Counted from the stretch's first letter, positions 15,704 to 24,324 are shown. The stretch is DNA of 24,324 nucleotides from JAAYZM01 sp964510785 (GCA_964510785.1 CAZECM010000047.1:1-24324), one strand, 5' to 3'. The notes: a model not told the origin generated them from the sequence alone. Made by a program: numbers and translations.

Positions 15704-18700
15704 TCAGCGCACGCGCAGGTCGACCACCTTGCTGGTCTTCTTCGCAACCTCGGTCGAGCCGTTGTAGGTGACCTTGATCTTGTGCGTCCCCTTCTTCAGC
15801 TTGGGCAGCGTGATCGTGACCTTCCCACCGTGCTTGGCCTTGACCGTGACGGTCCTGATCTTCTTCTTGCCGTCGTAGACCACGACCTTGCCGGTGGGCT
15901 TGGCGACACCGGTGGCCTTGATCGTCACCGTCACCTTGCCCTTCGTGCCCACCCGCACCGACTTCTTGGCGAGCTTCGCCGTGACCTTCGCCTTCGTCTT
16001 GGTGACCTTGAGCGTCACGGCCTTCGACGTCGAGCCCGCGACCGCAGCGTCCGAGGAGACGAACTCAGCGATCACCCGGTGCGTGGCCACCTTGAACGTG
16101 GGCTTCACCTTGAGCGTCGCCTTGCCCGCCTTGACGGTGGCCGCACCGAGCACGGTCTTCCCGGAGCGGAAGGTGACCTCGCCCTGCGCCGCACCCGCCG
16201 GCACGGCGACCGTGGCAGTCAACGTGACCGTCTTCGACGAACCGAACACCTGCGCGGCGCTCGACCTCGTCAACGTCACCGAGCTGGCGACCTTCGCCAC
16301 GAGTCCCGTCGCCGACGACGTAGCGCTCGCCGGCTCGTGTCCCGGCGCGCTCGCCGTGACCCGCACCGCCAACACCTTGCCATGATCGGCGGACGTCACC
16401 GTGTAGGTCCGCGATGTCGCACCCGTGATCGGAGCACCGCCGCGCAACCACTGGTACGCCGTCGACGCTCCAGCCGGGAGGCTGCCCGACACGGACGCGG
16501 TCAGCACCGAACCGATACTCGCCGAGCCCGAGATCGAAACCACACCCAGGTCAAGCTGAACCGGGGGCTGCGGCGGCACCGTGACCTGGTCAGAGACGAC
16601 CGAGGGGGCAGAGCTGCCGACGGCGTTCGACGCGACGACCCTCGCCGAGTACGTGCCACCCGGAAGATCGGTGAAGGTGTGGCTCAGCGTGGCGCCACCG
16701 ACCTCGACCGGAGCCAGATCGTTGAGCAGCACCGAGTAGCCCGTCACCGGCGAACCGCCGTCATCCACGGGCGCCTGCCACGAGACCGTCACCGAACGAC
16801 CCGCAACCACGATGCCCGGCTTCGCCGGAGCATCGGGGGCAGCATCCGAGAGGACGGTGTCCGGGAAGGATGCTGGGCGCCCGTTCCCGTACAGCCACGT
16901 GGAGAGCACACGGTCCAGGTTCCGTCCGGCCACCTCGGTGGCCAGCTGGACGAACTCCGCCGTCGTCGCAGACGTGCCGTTCTTGGCCGCGAACCACTCG
17001 GTCAGCAGCCTGTCGAACGCCTCGACGCCGATGGAGACTCGCAACGCTGCCAGGACGTAGCCGCCTCGGCCGTACACGGCGTTGCTGAAGAGCTCGCTCT
17101 CCTGCGTGAGACTCCCGGGAGCCACGTTCCAGAACTCCTCCTCGGTGTTCGCGGCGAACCAGGCGCGGTACTGCTCGTCCAGCGCCAGGCCGGCGTTGTC
17201 CTCGTAGTACAGGTTGGCCAGGTAGGTCGCGAAGCCCTCGTTGAGCCACAGGTCGTCGTAGCTGGCGATGCCGACGGCATTGCCGAACCACTGGTGGATG
17301 TACTCGTGCACGAAGGTGTTGCCACCCGGGACGCCCGAGAAGAAGATCCGACCGTTCGTCTCGACCCCGCCGAGAGCGATGGGATCGCGATCGGCGTTCA
17401 GCAGGGTCTCGTTGATGGTGCCGGCCGTCTCCCCGGGGTAGGCCCCGAAGCGATCCTCGGCCCAGCTCAGGATCGACGCCTGCTGGTTGTACTGCTTCTC
17501 GAGCAGCTGCTGGTTGCTGGTCTTCGAGTAGAGCGTCCGATCGACGAAGTTGCGGATCGCGATGGTGCGTCCGTCCTTCGTCTCGTAGTCGCGGACGATC
17601 TCCTTGAAGTCACCGAACGACGCGACGGTCTGGTAGGGCACCGTCGGGGTGTCGACCTGCCAGGTGCGAGTGATCTTGCCGTCGTGACGAAGCGTGGACA
17701 CCAGGTTCCCGTTCGAGACGCCCGTCAGCGACTCGGGTGCGGTCAGGGCGATCGTGTAGGTCGCCCTGTCCGTCGTGCTGTTGTTGTTCGGGAACCAGTA
17801 GGTCGAGCCGAAGGGCTGACCCAGGGCGGTCGCGCCGTCGCTGTTCTCGGCGGGGAAGAAGCCCTGGTTGGACTGCCCGGCCCTCTTGAAGGCGTCGACG
17901 GTGCCCGTCGTGTAGGAGATCTCGACGGTGAACTGCTGGCCGTTCTCGATCGCCGACGTCGGCGTGATGTTGAGCTTCTGGGTGTCCTGGCTGTCGAAGT
18001 TGACCTGCTGGTAGGTACCGGCCACCCCGTCGACCTTGACCGACGAGATCGCGAAGCGTCGTGCGTCGAGACTGATCTTGGTCAGGTCCTTCTTCGCGGT
18101 CGCACGGATCTTCGTCGTCGCCGTCACGCTGGTCTGCGACGAAGGCTCGACCGGCGTGTACTCGAGGGCGATGTCGTAGTGCGCGACGTCGTAGTCCTTC
18201 GTCCCGCTGTTCGGTAGCAGAACCTCCCCGCCGATGTTGTCGATCAGGTCGTCCTCGTCCCCGCATCCGTCGGCAGCCGTGTTGGAAGCACGGCCCTGGC
18301 GCGGAACGTCACCGGCATCGGCCGGGATCAGGGTGGAGCGGTACTCCCCGACGTCGTTGAAGAAGTCCTTGAGGTCGCCCAGGCCTTGCCTGGCGATGGC
18401 CGTGGTTCCGATCCCGTCCCTGGTCTGCGACCAGACCAGCTGGTACTCCTGCGGGCCGTTGGCGTCCTCGTAGATCCACTGGTGCGTGACCGGCTTGGGG
18501 TCGCCCTCGGCGTCCGTCGCGTCCTTGTTCCACTGGAACAGGAACGGGTTGAGGAACTTGCGGTTCTTCGACACCAGCTGCTGCTGGGTCGTGTCGCCGT
18601 TCGGGTAGTACGGGAGCTTGGGGTTGTCGATGTCGGTCGACGCGCTGTCGAAGTAGCCGTCGATCAACCTCTGGTCCAGGTAGTTGAAGCGGTTCAGGTC

Positions 18701-19678
18701 CTGGGTGATGCTCAGGGCGCTGGACGAGCCGTCGAGGCGGACGTCGAAGACGTAGACCGTCTTGGTCCCGTTCGCGATGGCCGCCTGGTTCAGGAAGCGG
18801 TACACGGCGCGGGCGTTGGGGCACCAGCCGTTGCCCGTCACGATCGTGTGGGAGCCGGGGCTCTCCAACAGGTGGATCAGCTCCGGGTACGAGATGGTCT
18901 TGAGCGTCCAGCCCTGGCGATCGACTTCCTGGACGATGGCCTGGTCGTTGCCGAACGCCGTGTGGGTCGTACGGAAGTAGTCGAACTGGCTCCGCGTGCC
19001 GATCGTGGTGTCGCCGTTCTCGTCGTCGGCGCTGGCGAAGACTGCGTCGAGCTCGTCCTCGTAGGCGTCGATCTCGGCCTGGGACGCGAACTGTGCGGAG
19101 CTCTCCACGACCCCGGCGATGATCGGCGCGAGGTCACCCGCGGAGTTCTGACGGCCCTTCTGGTAGACGAACACGTACGTCGCCGACGAGTCGGTGTAGG
19201 CCGCGTCGGAGTTGACGAGCAGGTTCTGGATGTCCGTGAAGAGCTTGTAGTACGTGTTCGATCCGTACGCGACGCTGTTGACGGGGTCGGTGATGTCGAG
19301 GTCGTCCCCGGCGAGCAGGGGATCGAAGTGGTAGACCTCGGCGATCCCGTGCTCCTTGGCCTTCTTGTCGATGTAGTGGATCGCGTTCTGGGTGCTCTCC
19401 TGCTGCGGGCCGCCGAGGACGACCGCGTAGGTGCCGGTGCTGTTCAGGATGTCCTTCAGGTACTCGAACGGCGCCGAGACGAAGACGCTTCCCGCGCCGA
19501 GCGCCGCGTAGGAGTCGGCAAAGTAGTCGACCGTCGCTTCGACCGGTCCGGGCGCGGCGGCCTCGCCGGCGCCGGCGCCTACGTCGGCGCTGGCCAATGG
19601 GGCATGGACGATCCCGAGACCCAGCACGGTGGCCGCTATCGCAGCGGCGAACCTGTGGGTTCTGGATGACAGGGACAT
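15704..19678 (-). CDS. Secreted M1 family metallopeptidase with duplicated thioredoxin-like N-terminus and Ig/FN3 tail
   Basis: 1324 residues from ATG 19678 (GAGGAG 6 nt upstream). Sec signal peptide, probable cleavage after APLASA at residue 31. Residues 50-460 hold two segments that each look like a thioredoxin fold: TYAVVLGGPQQES with EVYHFDP (83-120), and SHTIVTGNGWCPNARAVYRF with TVYVFDV (276-313), the second with C286 in WCPN. The M1 domain (about 485-940) is complete: the GGVET substrate loop (770-774, variant of GAMEN), zinc site H791-E-Y-I-H795 with E814 after exactly 18 residues, and the catalytic tyrosine in VYGRGGYVLAAL. Then FN3 (about 945-1040), an Ig-like module (YQWLRGGAPITGA) and two Big_3_5-type Ig domains, the last with 25 lysines in about 100 residues. 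There is no sortase signal. It is monocistronic. The substrate is unknown. Confidence 0.9.
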   Translation of the reverse strand: MSLSSRTHRFAAAIAATVLGLGIVHAPLASADVGAGAGEAAAPGPVEATVDYFADSYAALGAGSVFVSAPFEYLKDILNSTGTYAVVLGGPQQESTQNAIHYIDKKAKEHGIAEVYHFDPLLAGDDLDITDPVNSVAYGSNTYYKLFTDIQNLLVNSDAAYTDSSATYVFVYQKGRQNSAGDLAPIIAGVVESSAQFASQAEIDAYEDELDAVFASADDENGDTTIGTRSQFDYFRTTHTAFGNDQAIVQEVDRQGWTLKTISYPELIHLLESPGSHTIVTGNGWCPNARAVYRFLNQAAIANGTKTVYVFDVRLDGSSSALSITQDLNRFNYLDQRLIDGYFDSASTDIDNPKLPYYPNGDTTQQQLVSKNRKFLNPFLFQWNKDATDAEGDPKPVTHQWIYEDANGPQEYQLVWSQTRDGIGTTAIARQGLGDLKDFFNDVGEYRSTLIPADAGDVPRQGRASNTAADGCGDEDDLIDNIGGEVLLPNSGTKDYDVAHYDIALEYTPVEPSSQTSVTATTKIRATAKKDLTKISLDARRFAISSVKVDGVAGTYQQVNFDSQDTQKLNITPTSAIENGQQFTVEISYTTGTVDAFKRAGQSNQGFFPAENSDGATALGQPFGSTYWFPNNNSTTDRATYTIALTAPESLTGVSNGNLVSTLRHDGKITRTWQVDTPTVPYQTVASFGDFKEIVRDYETKDGRTIAIRNFVDRTLYSKTSNQQLLEKQYNQQASILSWAEDRFGAYPGETAGTINETLLNADRDPIALGGVETNGRIFFSGVPGGNTFVHEYIHQWFGNAVGIASYDDLWLNEGFATYLANLYYEDNAGLALDEQYRAWFAANTEEEFWNVAPGSLTQESELFSNAVYGRGGYVLAALRVSIGVEAFDRLLTEWFAAKNGTSATTAEFVQLATEVAGRNLDRVLSTWLYGNGRPASFPDTVLSDAAPDAPAKPGIVVAGRSVTVSWQAPVDDGGSPVTGYSVLLNDLAPVEVGGATLSHTFTDLPGGTYSARVVASNAVGSSAPSVVSDQVTVPPQPPVQLDLGVVSISGSASIGSVLTASVSGSLPAGASTAYQWLRGGAPITGATSRTYTVTSADHGKVLAVRVTASAPGHEPASATSSATGLVAKVASSVTLTRSSAAQVFGSSKTVTLTATVAVPAGAAQGEVTFRSGKTVLGAATVKAGKATLKVKPTFKVATHRVIAEFVSSDAAVAGSTSKAVTLKVTKTKAKVTAKLAKKSVRVGTKGKVTVTIKATGVAKPTGKVVVYDGKKKIRTVTVKAKHGGKVTITLPKLKKGTHKIKVTYNGSTEVAKKTSKVVDLRVR

Positions 19679-19982
19679 GGGGTGCTCCTCTGGATCACTA
19701 TCTGTCGGGTGAGGGATACACGCCCACGGGTGAGCAAGCCCGGTGACGGCAGGTCGTGCCGTCACCAGGTCCATGCTTACTCGGTCCGAGGACGAGTCAG
19801 GTCTGCACCGGGGGCACCCCACCATGGACGAGGGTTGCCTATCCGCCTGCCGGGCCATGTGGCGGATCTCTTGACCTGCCACGGATCGTATGGATCTGGA
19901 CAGCGATGTCCATCTACCCGAGGAGTGTCTTGCATAGTGAGACGCGTGGCCGGAGTGCCCCTCGACCCGGATCGCCGAAGCG
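19679..19982. other. Gene-free region upstream of the M1 peptidase
   Basis: 304 bp between the M1 start and the MFS stop. It must hold the M1 promoter, but no convincing -35/-10 pair is seen on the minus strand. It contains the inverted repeat at 19742-19766, the M1 ribosome site (19685-19690) and no obvious terminator for the MFS gene. No ORF with recognisable protein features is found. Confidence 0.6.
19742..19766. repeat. Perfect 10-bp inverted repeat in M1 leader
   Basis: GGTGACGGCA (19742-19751) and TGCCGTCACC (19757-19766) with a 5-nt spacer, 64-88 bp upstream of the M1 ATG. It could be an operator dyad or an mRNA hairpin; the position fits either. Confidence 0.65.
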
Positions 19983-21206
19983 TCAGGGGATGAGGCCCGC
20001 AGCGCGGCGCGTGTGGCGGGTCGCGTGGACCGACCACCGGGGAGCCCAGCGCGACAGCGCCCCGGCGGCGGAGCCGGAGATCGCCGCGACCACCCAGACG
20101 CCCGCCGCGAGCGAGCCGAGCGCGGCGCCCGCGGAGAGGATGAGCGGGCCGGCCGCGTTGCCCGAGTCGCCCAGCAGCCGCCACACCCCGAGGAACTGGG
20201 AACGGTAGGAGGCCGGTGCGACGTCGGCCCCGAGCGTCATGATGATCCCCGAACCGATCCCGTTGCCGAAGCCGAGCAGCATCGCGACCAGAGCGACCGC
20301 CGCGAGCGTCCCCGTCACGGGCAGCAGCGCGAACGCGACCATCATCGTGAGCATCGAGGGTATGCCGATCCACAGCCGCCCCCGCAGGTCCATGAGGCGC
20401 CCGGACGGGTAGAACAGCAGCATGTCGACGGCGCCCGACAGGCCGAAGATCAGGCTCGTGGTGGTCGGGCTCATGCCGAGGTGCTCGGTCCACAGCGGCA
20501 GCACCGTGGTCCGCGCGCCGCGCACGGTGCCGATGAGGACGACGGCGAGCCCCAGGGTGCCGAGCAGCGAACGGTGCTCGCGCACGATGGCGCGCAGCGA
20601 CATGGGCACCACGGTGCGCGCGGAGTCGAGTGGCGCGACGTCGGGCACGAACAGCACGACGGCGGCCGCCACCACGCAGAGCGCCACGGCGAGCCAGTAG
20701 GCGCCGCTCGTGCCGGAGAGGTGGATCGCGAGGGCACCGGCGAACGGGCCGACGAACGTGCCGATGCGCTGCGTGCCTGCAAGCGTCGACAGTGCCCGTG
20801 CGCGCAGGAGCGGGGGCGCCGCCTCGGTGACGTACGCCTGCCGGGCGACCGTGAACACGGCGCCCACGAAGCCGGTGACCAGCACGGCCACCGCGAAGAG
20901 CCACAGCGACGGCGCGAGCGCGCACGCGACGAGCGCGAGCACCATGACCCCGCCCGCGAGGAGCATCGCGCGCCGGTCCCCGATCCGCCCCGCGAGCATG
21001 CCCGCGGGGACGTCGCCGAGGATGTGCCCCACCCCGATCAGCGCGACGATCAGCCCCGCCTGCCCGAGCGTGCCACCCAGCTCGCGCGTGGTCACCGCGA
21101 TGACCGGCAGGATCGCGCCGAGCGCGGCCTCGAACACGATCGTGGGCAGGTAGACCGCCGGGATGAGCGAGGCGATCGAGAAGTTGCGGTTCGCGGCGCC
21201 CGTCAT
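19983..21206 (-). CDS. MFS transporter, DHA1-like
   Basis: An inner-membrane transporter of 407 residues with about twelve hydrophobic segments. Seen: motif A as AGMLAGRIGDRRAMLLAGG between helices 2 and 3, the helix-4/5 region ARQAYVTEAAPPLLRARALS with GPFAGALAI, a second-half motif A-like YPSGRLMDLRGRLWIG, and LGFGNGIGSGIIMTLGAD. Substrate unknown; the general pattern is drug or metabolite efflux. ATG 21206 overlaps the stop of the upstream chimeric ORF by 4 nt (ATGA), so the two were or are one transcription unit. The much longer frame continuing to 22070 is a shadow of the upstream gene. No terminator is recognised downstream. Confidence 0.92.
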   Translation of the reverse strand: MTGAANRNFSIASLIPAVYLPTIVFEAALGAILPVIAVTTRELGGTLGQAGLIVALIGVGHILGDVPAGMLAGRIGDRRAMLLAGGVMVLALVACALAPSLWLFAVAVLVTGFVGAVFTVARQAYVTEAAPPLLRARALSTLAGTQRIGTFVGPFAGALAIHLSGTSGAYWLAVALCVVAAAVVLFVPDVAPLDSARTVVPMSLRAIVREHRSLLGTLGLAVVLIGTVRGARTTVLPLWTEHLGMSPTTTSLIFGLSGAVDMLLFYPSGRLMDLRGRLWIGIPSMLTMMVAFALLPVTGTLAAVALVAMLLGFGNGIGSGIIMTLGADVAPASYRSQFLGVWRLLGDSGNAAGPLILSAGAALGSLAAGVWVVAAISGSAAGALSRWAPRWSVHATRHTRRAAGLIP

Positions 21207-24200
21207 GCCTCGACCGCCCCTTCGACCGCGAGCTCGCCGGCCCGCCCCGGTTCCGCGAGCGCGATCTCGACGACGCCACGCCTCGCCCAGTGCCCGCTCG
21301 TCCACGCGAGCGCGCGCGCGAGCCCCGCGAGGTGCACGGCGTGCGCGGGCGGCCACCACTCGACGGGTTCGCCGTCCACGCGCAGGTCCTCGTGCTCGGT
21401 CCACGACTCCGGCGTCCCGGGCACGAGCGCACCCACCCCGGCCGGGACGTCCGACGACGTGCCCTCGGAGGTCACCCGCCCCTGCGCGGGCACGACGGCG
21501 AACCCGAGCCGCTCGGCGAAGTCCCCCGGGTCGCCCACCGGGCCGGGCAGCATGGGGCCGACGTCGGACCGCTGGAACCAGTGGGGACCAGGTACGACGA
21601 CGACGTCGCGCGCCCGGGCGAGCACGATCCGGTCGGGGCCGACGACGGCGGGGAGCAAGGCGGGTGTCGCCGCGGCGGGCTCGAGCGATCCACCACCCCG
21701 TCGGGGTCCGCCCTCGTGCCACGCGTCGACGAGCGCGTCCCACACCGTTCTCGCCAGGGCGGGCGTGACCGGATCGCCCTCCTCGCCGAGGTCGACGGCG
21801 GCCCAGTCCTCGGCGTCGAGCTCGGCGAGCGAGCGCTTCCCGCCGAGCGCCGCACGCATCGTGTCGCTGAGCCCGTCGAGCATGCCGGGCGCGGGTCCGA
21901 GCAGGGGCTCGAGCGCGGCCTCGAGGGCGAACGGCCCGCCGAGCCCGAGGTGCTCGGGCGACTCGTGGCGCAGCCACCACGCGACGTACGAGGGGCACGC
22001 GCGCACGGTGCGCGTCACGGCCCGGTGGGTCTGCGGGTCCGCGTCGAGGGCGAGCAGCGCGGCGGGCCACGCGTCGTCACGGACGGCATCGAGATCGGCG
22101 ACGGCCTCGAGGTCCCCGAGCGCGACGTCCGGACCGAGACGCTCGGCGAGCTCCGCGAGGTAGTCCGACCAGCCCACGGGCGCGTCGTCGTCGTCGTCGA
22201 GGAAGCTGGGGCCCGTGACCACGTCGGCCATGGAGACGACCCGCAGGCCGGTGAGCACGAGCTGCGTGGCGACGGGCCAGCGCTCGGCGGCGTCGGCGTC
22301 GAGGCGGCCGATGAGCTCGGGATCGAGGAGCTCCTCCGCCGGCGAGCCGGCGAGGGCGAGCTCGCGGGCCGGTGCGTAGCCACCGCCGTCCTCGGGCAGG
22401 GGCAAGGAACCGATCCAGCTCGGGAGCGCGTCCGCGAGCCCGGCGAGGGACAGGATCGCGGGGGTGACGTCGTCGGCGACGGCGTCGTCCTCCACCGCGG
22501 CATCGACGGCGGCGCGCGTCGCGGCGTGGGCGAGCAGGCCCGTGGCACCCACGACCGCCGCACCGAGCCGCTCGAGGAGGGGGTGCTCGGCGTCGGGGTG
22601 GACCGCGCGCAGCCCCCACGGCGCGAGCACCGTCGCGGCCGCGGCGACCTCGGGGCCGCCCCGGACGATGACGATGCCGCGAGCGCCTCGGACCGTGCGG
22701 CCGTCGACGAGCGGGACGCCGAGCGCGCCGAGCGACTCACGCACGGCGGGATCGGCGGCGGCGGGGGCGAGGGCGGCGTAGAGGTCGCGCCAGTCGGCGG
22801 GGTTCGGCAGGGTCGCAAGCTCGTCGACGACGTCGCCCGCCGCCCGGATACGCACCCCGAGCGCGGCCGCGCGGAGTTCGTCCCCGGGGGCGAGGAGCAC
22901 GAGGTTCTCCGCCGCGCGGGCCAGCGCCGCAACGGCCACCGGGTCCTGCCCGAGCTCGCCCGCGATCGCGCTCGCATCCCTTGGCGCGACGCGGGACGCT
23001 CCCAGCCCGCCCGACCCGTCCGACGCGGTCGGTGCCGAGGCCCCCACCCCCGGCCCCCGTTCCGCGGGCGGAGCAGTGAGTGGAGTGGCGTCGAGACCGG
23101 TCCGCGGGTCGCCCACGGTCAGCACGGGGGCCGACGCGAGGGCGGTGAGCGCCGACTCGCGCAGCCGCGCGTCGAGCTCCCCCGCGGGCAGCCCGAGCGG
23201 CACGAGGTCGAACGGGCTGCGGTCGGCGTCCGCGAGCACCTCGCCGAGCAGCGCGTACGCCTCCCCAGCACGGCGAACGAGCTCGTCCGTGAGCGGGCCG
23301 CGCGCGACGTGCCGCCGGGTCGGGTCGAGCGGCAGCGTCGCGACGAGCAGCGCCGGAAGGGTCAGCGGCTCTTGCGTCGGGGTCGGGGCGAGGATCACAC
23401 CCTCGCGCCGTGTGCCCAGATGCGGCGTTCCCACGGGTCGCACACCGAGGTGCTGCGCGCCGCCGCGGGGCAGCGCCCACGTGATCTGCCACGCTCCGGC
23501 GGACCGCTCCTCGGTGGGCCGGTCCGCGAGCAGCTCGGGCGCCGCGACGCCGCTCGAGCGCGCGAGATGCCACCGCTCGCCCACGTCCGCGACCGCGAAC
23601 GAACCGTCGGGGGTCTCGACCACGACCTCGCTCAAGCCCGGGAGGGCGAGCAGCAGCGGGTCGCCCACGTCCTGGAGCTGGTCGCGCAGGGCCGCGGCGG
23701 CGACGCCGTCCCGCAGCTCCAGGCCGACCACGGTGGCCCACGGCCCGGCCGCGAGCTCGCGGGTCAGGGCACCGAGCCGGTCCGCGACGGAGCTCGCCTC
23801 GGCAGCACCGGAGGCATCCGCACCGGAGGTGCCGTCGTCGTCGGCCCCGCCGTCGGACACGAAGGGCAGTCGCAGCGCCGGCAGCGAGCTCCCGCGGCGC
23901 GCGACCTCGTCCGCGAGGAGCGGCTCCCCCGCGAGCGCCTCGCGCGTGCGCGCGACGGAGAACCGGACCGCGCCCGCGCCGCTCGCGAAGATCACCGTGA
24001 CGACCAGGAACGCGGCACGCCAGCCGACCTGCTGACCCAGAAAGGTTCCGAGCGGGACACCGGCGACGTTGGCGATCGTGAGACCCGTCAGGACGAAGGC
24101 GACGCCCTTCGCGCGCTTGCCGGGTCCGAGGACCTCGGCGGCGACGAGCGCGCCGATCCCGAAGTATGCGCCGTGCGGCAGGCCTGCCAGGAAGCGCGAC

Positions 24201-24324
24201 GCGGCGACGAGCTCGAAGGTCGGTGCGAGGAAGGTGAGTGCGTTGCCGACCGTGAGCGCCAGGGCGAGCCCGATCATGACGCGGTGTCTCGGGCGCGACG
24301 CGACCAGTCCCGCGATCGTGGGGG
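21203..24324 (-). CDS. Chimeric ORF: AraJ-like MFS N-terminal half fused to sacsin-type protein lacking its ATPase domain (5' end outside window)
   Basis: Open from the window edge to the stop at 21203. The first about 110 residues in view are MFS: PTIAGLVASRPRHRVMIGLA, FLAGLPHGAYFGIGALVAAE, LTGLTIANVAGVPLGTFLGQ and QVGWRAAFLVVTVI, typical of AraJ/DHA1 permeases up to about helix 6. At about 23970-23995 the character changes to GAVRFSVARTREALAGEPLL, ADEVARRGSSLPALRLPF and DVGDPLLLALPGLSEVVVE. I recognise these as the region just after the GHKL-type ATPase domain of actinobacterial sacsin N-terminal ATPase-like proteins. The remaining about 925 residues are soluble, Ala/Leu-rich, and end at a 4-nt overlap with the next gene. 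The MFS C-terminal half and the sacsin ATP site are missing. Either a real deletion fusion or an assembly artefact; the frame stays open through the joint. Confidence 0.75.
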   Translation of the reverse strand, partial: PTIAGLVASRPRHRVMIGLALALTVGNALTFLAPTFELVAASRFLAGLPHGAYFGIGALVAAEVLGPGKRAKGVAFVLTGLTIANVAGVPLGTFLGQQVGWRAAFLVVTVIFASGAGAVRFSVARTREALAGEPLLADEVARRGSSLPALRLPFVSDGGADDDGTSGADASGAAEASSVADRLGALTRELAAGPWATVVGLELRDGVAAAALRDQLQDVGDPLLLALPGLSEVVVETPDGSFAVADVGERWHLARSSGVAAPELLADRPTEERSAGAWQITWALPRGGAQHLGVRPVGTPHLGTRREGVILAPTPTQEPLTLPALLVATLPLDPTRRHVARGPLTDELVRRAGEAYALLGEVLADADRSPFDLVPLGLPAGELDARLRESALTALASAPVLTVGDPRTGLDATPLTAPPAERGPGVGASAPTASDGSGGLGASRVAPRDASAIAGELGQDPVAVAALARAAENLVLLAPGDELRAAALGVRIRAAGDVVDELATLPNPADWRDLYAALAPAAADPAVRESLGALGVPLVDGRTVRGARGIVIVRGGPEVAAAATVLAPWGLRAVHPDAEHPLLERLGAAVVGATGLLAHAATRAAVDAAVEDDAVADDVTPAILSLAGLADALPSWIGSLPLPEDGGGYAPARELALAGSPAEELLDPELIGRLDADAAERWPVATQLVLTGLRVVSMADVVTGPSFLDDDDDAPVGWSDYLAELAERLGPDVALGDLEAVADLDAVRDDAWPAALLALDADPQTHRAVTRTVRACPSYVAWWLRHESPEHLGLGGPFALEAALEPLLGPAPGMLDGLSDTMRAALGGKRSLAELDAEDWAAVDLGEEGDPVTPALARTVWDALVDAWHEGGPRRGGGSLEPAAATPALLPAVVGPDRIVLARARDVVVVPGPHWFQRSDVGPMLPGPVGDPGDFAERLGFAVVPAQGRVTSEGTSSDVPAGVGALVPGTPESWTEHEDLRVDGEPVEWWPPAHAVHLAGLARALAWTSGHWARRGVVEIALAEPGRAGELAVEGAVEA
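23965..24000 (-). other. Fusion junction between MFS and sacsin-like segments
   Basis: The membrane-helix pattern LVVTVI ends and the soluble motif AVRFS begins within about ten codons, the residues between being F-A-S-G-A-G. The exact breakpoint cannot be placed without the parental genes. Confidence 0.55.

Noticed and set aside
15473..18217. 914-codon + strand open frame
   Set aside because: It is antisense to the M1 peptidase, is Arg/Gly/Asp-rich low-complexity in translation with no recognisable domain; long shadow frames are expected at this GC content.
19934..19995. Possible leaderless 15-codon ORF (CATAGT then GTG 19947)
   Set aside because: The geometry fits, but there is no -35, no recognisable peptide, and it converges on the MFS stop; too little support.

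Overview
The window is a chromosomal stretch from a high-GC actinobacterium. GTG starts, dense packing on both strands, a DtxR-type metal regulator, an actinobacterial-type SerC, a DUF2530 protein and a c-di-AMP riboswitch ahead of an NlpC/P60 hydrolase all fit Actinomycetota. Gene content and order suggest Micrococcales, perhaps close to Cellulomonadaceae; that placement is inference. No transposase, integrase, rRNA, convincing tRNA or CRISPR array is visible.

Layout. 1-738: 3' part of an ornithine aminotransferase (+), followed by a higher-order 30-bp tandem repeat (751-960) and an Lrp/AsnC regulator (+). 1643-3495: two-gene DrrAB-type ABC exporter (+), whose end lies 2 bp from the end of a convergent tandem universal stress protein (-). 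4680-5189: HNH endonuclease (-). 5354-6398: secreted NlpC/P60 hydrolase (-) with its own terminator, c-di-AMP riboswitch and promoter. 6437-7126: DtxR/IdeR regulator (-), divergent from serC (+, 7254-8387). A 20-bp-stem bidirectional terminator separates serC from a wall-anchored surface protein (-) and a DUF4012 membrane protein (-). 11173-12950: MarR regulator and MFS exporter, an overlapping pair (-). 13109-14581: AzgA-type purine permease (-), divergent from a low-molecular-weight protein tyrosine phosphatase and DUF2530 (+). 15704-19678: a 1324-residue secreted M1 metallopeptidase (-). 19983-24324: an MFS transporter (-) overlapping by 4 nt the end of a chimeric ORF that runs off the window.

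Most unusual items. (1) The ORF from 21203 to the window edge joins half of an AraJ-like MFS transporter in frame to a sacsin-type protein that has lost its ATPase domain. This is either a real deletion fusion or an assembly error. (2) The M1 peptidase carries about 450 extra N-terminal residues that look like two thioredoxin-fold modules, one with a single-cysteine WCPN site, plus a C-terminal Ig/FN3 tail ending in a very lysine-rich domain. (3) The 30-bp/120-bp repeat after the aminotransferase. (4) Repeats and operator-like sites: a 21-bp-period direct repeat upstream of the stress protein, a DtxR half-box on the dtxR promoter, a TTAC-GTAA palindrome in the marR promoter, and competing inverted repeats before DUF2530. 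(5) Many genes seem to have leaderless promoters, with a -10-like hexamer 6-7 nt before the start codon.

The window reads as ordinary housekeeping and envelope genes (metal homeostasis, serine synthesis, wall remodelling, purine uptake, efflux) with two odd loci, the M1 gene and the chimeric ORF.
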